Origin: an uncultured Lentisphaeria bacterium
GTDB taxonomy: Bacteria; Verrucomicrobiota; Lentisphaeria; Victivallales; Victivallaceae
Reading direction: 5' to 3'
Assembly: GCA_949298665.1 (NCBI GenBank)
Contig: CASFXO010000025.1
Span: forward strand, 1-8,383
DNA length: 8,383 nucleotides
Below, piece after piece: positions 6,760 through 8,383 of this stretch. The notes under the pieces were generated by a model. The model searched no databases. It was not told the DNA's origin and was given only the letters and a program-made list of their open reading frames with translations. Within the stretch, counting starts at the first letter, position 1, and each line of letters begins with the position of its first letter. Made by a program: the position numbers and the translations under genes.

Positions 6760-7250
6760 TTTGAATTGTGATTGTGTTTTTCCAGCATTTTTCGTATTTC
6801 AGCGATGTTTATGGCCATGCCGGATACACTGTCCATGATTTTCAACAACGTTGCCGGTATCACAATTACCAGAAGTCCGGAGGCAATTCCGGATACGCTC
6901 ATCGTCATAATGCCGCCGATTACCAGAGAAACTCCCAGAAGGACGAAAACCGTCGTCAAACAGCCACCCATGGTAAACAGAGAGTCATCCGCAGTGGCAA
7001 GCGAAGTCTGTCCCTTTTCCGGGTACCAGCTGAGAGGCTGTTTTTCTTTTTCCCCGGCAGGAGCCTTGTCGGCGGCAGAAGAGGGAGGAACAGCCGCAGC
7101 AGGAACAGGAGCAGCCGGAGCGGCGGGCGGAATTTCCCTTTCCGCGTTTCGCACTGAAAACTTTTCGCCGCATTCGCATTCGAGGCGGGCAGATACTTGA
7201 TCTTCGGTGATTTCGTACTCTCGGCCGCATACGGGGCAGGAAATTTTCAT
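6756..7250 (-). CDS. Zinc-ribbon protein with two transmembrane segments
   Basis: A 164-aa protein of unknown function. The N-terminus is a small zinc ribbon with Cys at positions 5, 8, 25 and 27 (CPVC then CEC), resembling the MJ0042-type domains common in Lentisphaerota and Planctomycetota. Residues about 40-70 are an Ala/Pro-rich, probably flexible linker. Two hydrophobic segments follow (about 98-118 and 121-139), then a short amphipathic C-terminus with HNHNSK at the end. With both ends cytoplasmic the zinc ribbon would face inward. AAGGAGG sits 4 nt upstream of the ATG, inside a 28-bp sequence repeated at the next gene's start. Its stop overlaps the nuclease ATG (ATGA), so the two proteins are probably made together. 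No catalytic motif is visible; a scaffold or sensor role would be speculation. Confidence 0.8.
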   Translation of the reverse strand: MKISCPVCGREYEITEDQVSARLECECGEKFSVRNAEREIPPAAPAAPVPAAAVPPSSAADKAPAGEKEKQPLSWYPEKGQTSLATADDSLFTMGGCLTTVFVLLGVSLVIGGIMTMSVSGIASGLLVIVIPATLLKIMDSVSGMAINIAEIRKMLEKHNHNSK

Positions 7251-7261
7251 AAGCCCTCCTT
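7234..7261 (-). repeat. 28-bp direct repeat, copy 1 (RBS, start codon and first codons)
   Basis: Identical to 8177-8204. On the minus strand it contains AAGGAGG, a 4-nt spacer, ATG and the codons for MKISCP. Identity stops within one base on either side. Confidence 0.9.
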
Positions 7262-7266
7262 ATTTT

Positions 7267-8193
7267 TTAATGCGACGGCGGCATTCTGAATTGAAGAATC
7301 GCCGCATTTTCGGTAAAAATTGATTTCCCGAATCCCATCAGTATCCCATTGCAGGTGAAGCCGGTAGAGTCCAGTCTGCTATTCTCAGACAGTATCGCAA
7401 TGGCGCTTCGCAAGTTGGTCCATTGCGGAAAAATATCAGCGGCAACGGAATCAAACTTGCGTATCGATGTGTCGATGTTCCGGGGATCAAGCGGAATGAC
7501 GAACTGGCACAGGTTATCCGGATGAATGACGAAAAAAACCCCGTGTTTCTGGGCAATGTCTCTCATTTGTTGCACATTAAAAAATTTCAGCGGAGGGATG
7601 TCGCAATTGAAATTTCCGGAAAACGAAACCATCAGACATCCAGTTTTCGAAGCCTGGTCGAGATTTTCAGACAGGCGAATCCAACCACCGGCATAAGGCA
7701 ACTCAAGGCCATGGGATAAGGGGCGCACCCCATATGCCATCTCCACCACCCCGGCGGCAAAATCTGGGAAACCGGGAATCCTCCATTTCAGTATCTCATA
7801 TCCGGAAATGGCGTTTTTATAAATTTCCTCTGAACTTTTTCCGTCTATCATAATGGTATACACGGGACCTCTGCTGTGATCCACAACAACCGATTCGGAA
7901 ATTCCGAGTGCATGAAGTTTGTCGCGATCCTTTTCCAGATCCTGCGACGAAGGGGGCCATGAGGAGGTCGGGAAAACCTCGGGAGGGACGACCGTTCCGG
8001 CATTGGACTCCGAAACGGATAGCTCTGGAGATAATTCGCCGGGGGGAGACGCAGAATGCTGGGCGGAGGATCCCCAAGAGAAACAGACCCCGGCGGACAA
8101 CAGCGCCAACAGGGCCACCGTTGCGAGTATAACAAGCCAGATGCGACGGGAAACGGAAGCCACATCGGTGGGTGTCGGGCAGGAAATTTTCAT
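7267..8193 (-). CDS. Unknown single-pass membrane protein
   Basis: A 308-aa protein I do not recognise. One hydrophobic segment (about residues 18-40, after basic SRR) would anchor it, with the rest most likely outside the cytoplasm. A Ser/Pro/Glu-rich linker spans about 41-85. A mixed alpha/beta domain follows from about 88, with no evident catalytic motif; features include VVVDHSRGPVYTIMIDG, PGFPDFAAGVVEMAYG and GVFFVIHPDN. The start at 8193 is chosen because AAGGAGG lies 4 nt before it. A longer frame to 8274 has no RBS and runs through the predicted promoter. The first six residues, MKISCP, are identical to those of the downstream zinc-ribbon protein, but no cysteine pair follows, so the ribbon is missing or replaced. 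A 16-nt gap separates it from that gene, suggesting an operon. Confidence 0.75.
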   Translation of the reverse strand: MKISCPTPTDVASVSRRIWLVILATVALLALLSAGVCFSWGSSAQHSASPPGELSPELSVSESNAGTVVPPEVFPTSSWPPSSQDLEKDRDKLHALGISESVVVDHSRGPVYTIMIDGKSSEEIYKNAISGYEILKWRIPGFPDFAAGVVEMAYGVRPLSHGLELPYAGGWIRLSENLDQASKTGCLMVSFSGNFNCDIPPLKFFNVQQMRDIAQKHGVFFVIHPDNLCQFVIPLDPRNIDTSIRKFDSVAADIFPQWTNLRSAIAILSENSRLDSTGFTCNGILMGFGKSIFTENAAILQFRMPPSH

Positions 8194-8204
8194 AAGCCCT
8201 CCTT
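8177..8204 (-). repeat. 28-bp direct repeat, copy 2 (RBS, start codon and first codons)
   Basis: Identical to 7234-7261 and 943 bp from it. It sets the start of the 308-aa membrane protein. A small TTTCC-AAAA-GGAAA hairpin (8203-8216) abuts and slightly overlaps its RBS end, and is absent at copy 1. Confidence 0.9.
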
Positions 8205-8214
8205 TCCAAAAGGA

Positions 8215-8243
8215 AATATATCGCGAATGGAGAAAAAAATCAA
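8215..8243 (-). promoter_or_regulatory. Candidate promoter for the minus-strand cargo operon
   Basis: Reading the minus strand, TTGATT (8243-8238) and TATATT (8220-8215) are separated by exactly 17 nt, close to the sigma-70 consensus. Transcription would begin near 8208, giving a 5' leader of about 15 nt with the RBS in place. The -35 overlaps the stop codon of the upstream gene (8240-8242). Confidence 0.5.
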
Positions 8244-8383
8244 GAAAGTTTCTCCCAGAAATGTTTAATTCCAAACTCCCTCATAGCTTCATCAAGCGCG
8301 GATTCATCGCGCCTTGATTCTTTAATCGGCCAGCACCAGAACCAGCTGGTTCGGTCCATTTTGTCCAGAACAATCGGCGCCAC
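8240..8383 (-). CDS. Unknown protein, C-terminal 47 residues (5' partial)
   Basis: An open minus-strand frame enters from the right edge and ends at TGA 8240-8242. The visible 47 residues include SWFWCWPIKES and a charged, probably helical end (DEALDEAM-like, then REFGIKHFWEKLS). The amino-acid mix is natural and the frame agrees in direction with the operon; it ends 46 nt before the next start. I do not recognise the family from this tail. Only the absence of stops and the layout support it as a gene. Confidence 0.5.
   Translation of the reverse strand: MAPIVLDKMDRTSWFWCWPIKESRRDESALDEAMREFGIKHFWEKLS

Larger units (their letters stand above)
4974..8383. mobile_element. Left end of a tRNA-integrated element, extending beyond the window
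   Basis: The left boundary is the tRNA-Met 3' half, and the integrase lies just inside it. Sequence to the right is visibly richer in A+T than the chromosomal part. The minus-strand cargo genes are mostly unrecognised. Because the original tRNA reads right to left, its 5' half should sit at the element's far (right) end, restored to a full gene by an element-borne copy of the 3' half. No phage structural, replication or conjugation gene is visible here, so the type (genomic island, integrative conjugative element or prophage) cannot be told. Confidence 0.75.

Noticed and set aside
8194..8274. Longer N-terminus for the 308-aa protein (start at 8274)
   Set aside because: No RBS. It would run through the predicted promoter and overlap the upstream gene's end, while an ideal RBS sits before the ATG at 8193.

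Overview
The window looks like a chromosome segment from a Lentisphaerota (Victivallales-like) bacterium, or a close Planctomycetota/Verrucomicrobiota relative, interrupted at its right side by the start of an integrated mobile element. The main clue is a prepilin-type protein with an FTLIELLVVIAIIA leader and an H-X9-DG motif next to a secreted heparinase-like lyase, a combination typical of that superphylum. The left part is high in G+C. The right part, from about position 5020, is visibly more A+T-rich.

Positions 1-4089 form a tight forward-strand gene run. It holds the 3' part of an HpcH/HpaI-type 2-oxo-acid aldolase gene, a secreted heparinase II/III-family lyase (22-nt gap, strong RBS) and an H-X9-DG prepilin-like protein (18-nt gap, strong RBS). 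The inferred role is acidic polysaccharide use: a lyase releasing unsaturated uronate sugars, an aldolase acting on a 2-keto-3-deoxy-type intermediate, and a pseudopilin-like surface protein. A DUF1275/YoaK-type membrane protein follows at about 4166-4951 and may be independent of this run.

Positions 4974-5020 hold exactly the 3' 47 nt of a tRNA-Met (CAT) gene on the minus strand. Homology ends inside the anticodon stem. About 100 bp further right a tyrosine recombinase gene begins. This is the expected picture for an element inserted into a tRNA gene. The displaced 3' half marks the left end, the element runs rightward past the window edge, and the intact tRNA should lie at the far end.

Inside the element the integrase points rightward. 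A minus-strand gene set converges on it: the 3' end of an unknown gene (cut by the window edge), a 308-aa single-pass membrane protein, a 164-aa zinc-ribbon/two-TM protein and an exported staphylococcal-nuclease-like protein. The last two overlap by 4 nt. Two of these genes share an identical 28-bp stretch covering the ribosome binding site, start codon and first codons, although the proteins diverge at once after it. The function of this membrane/nuclease cargo is not known to me. It is the most likely place in the window for something undescribed, but the sequence alone does not prove a system.
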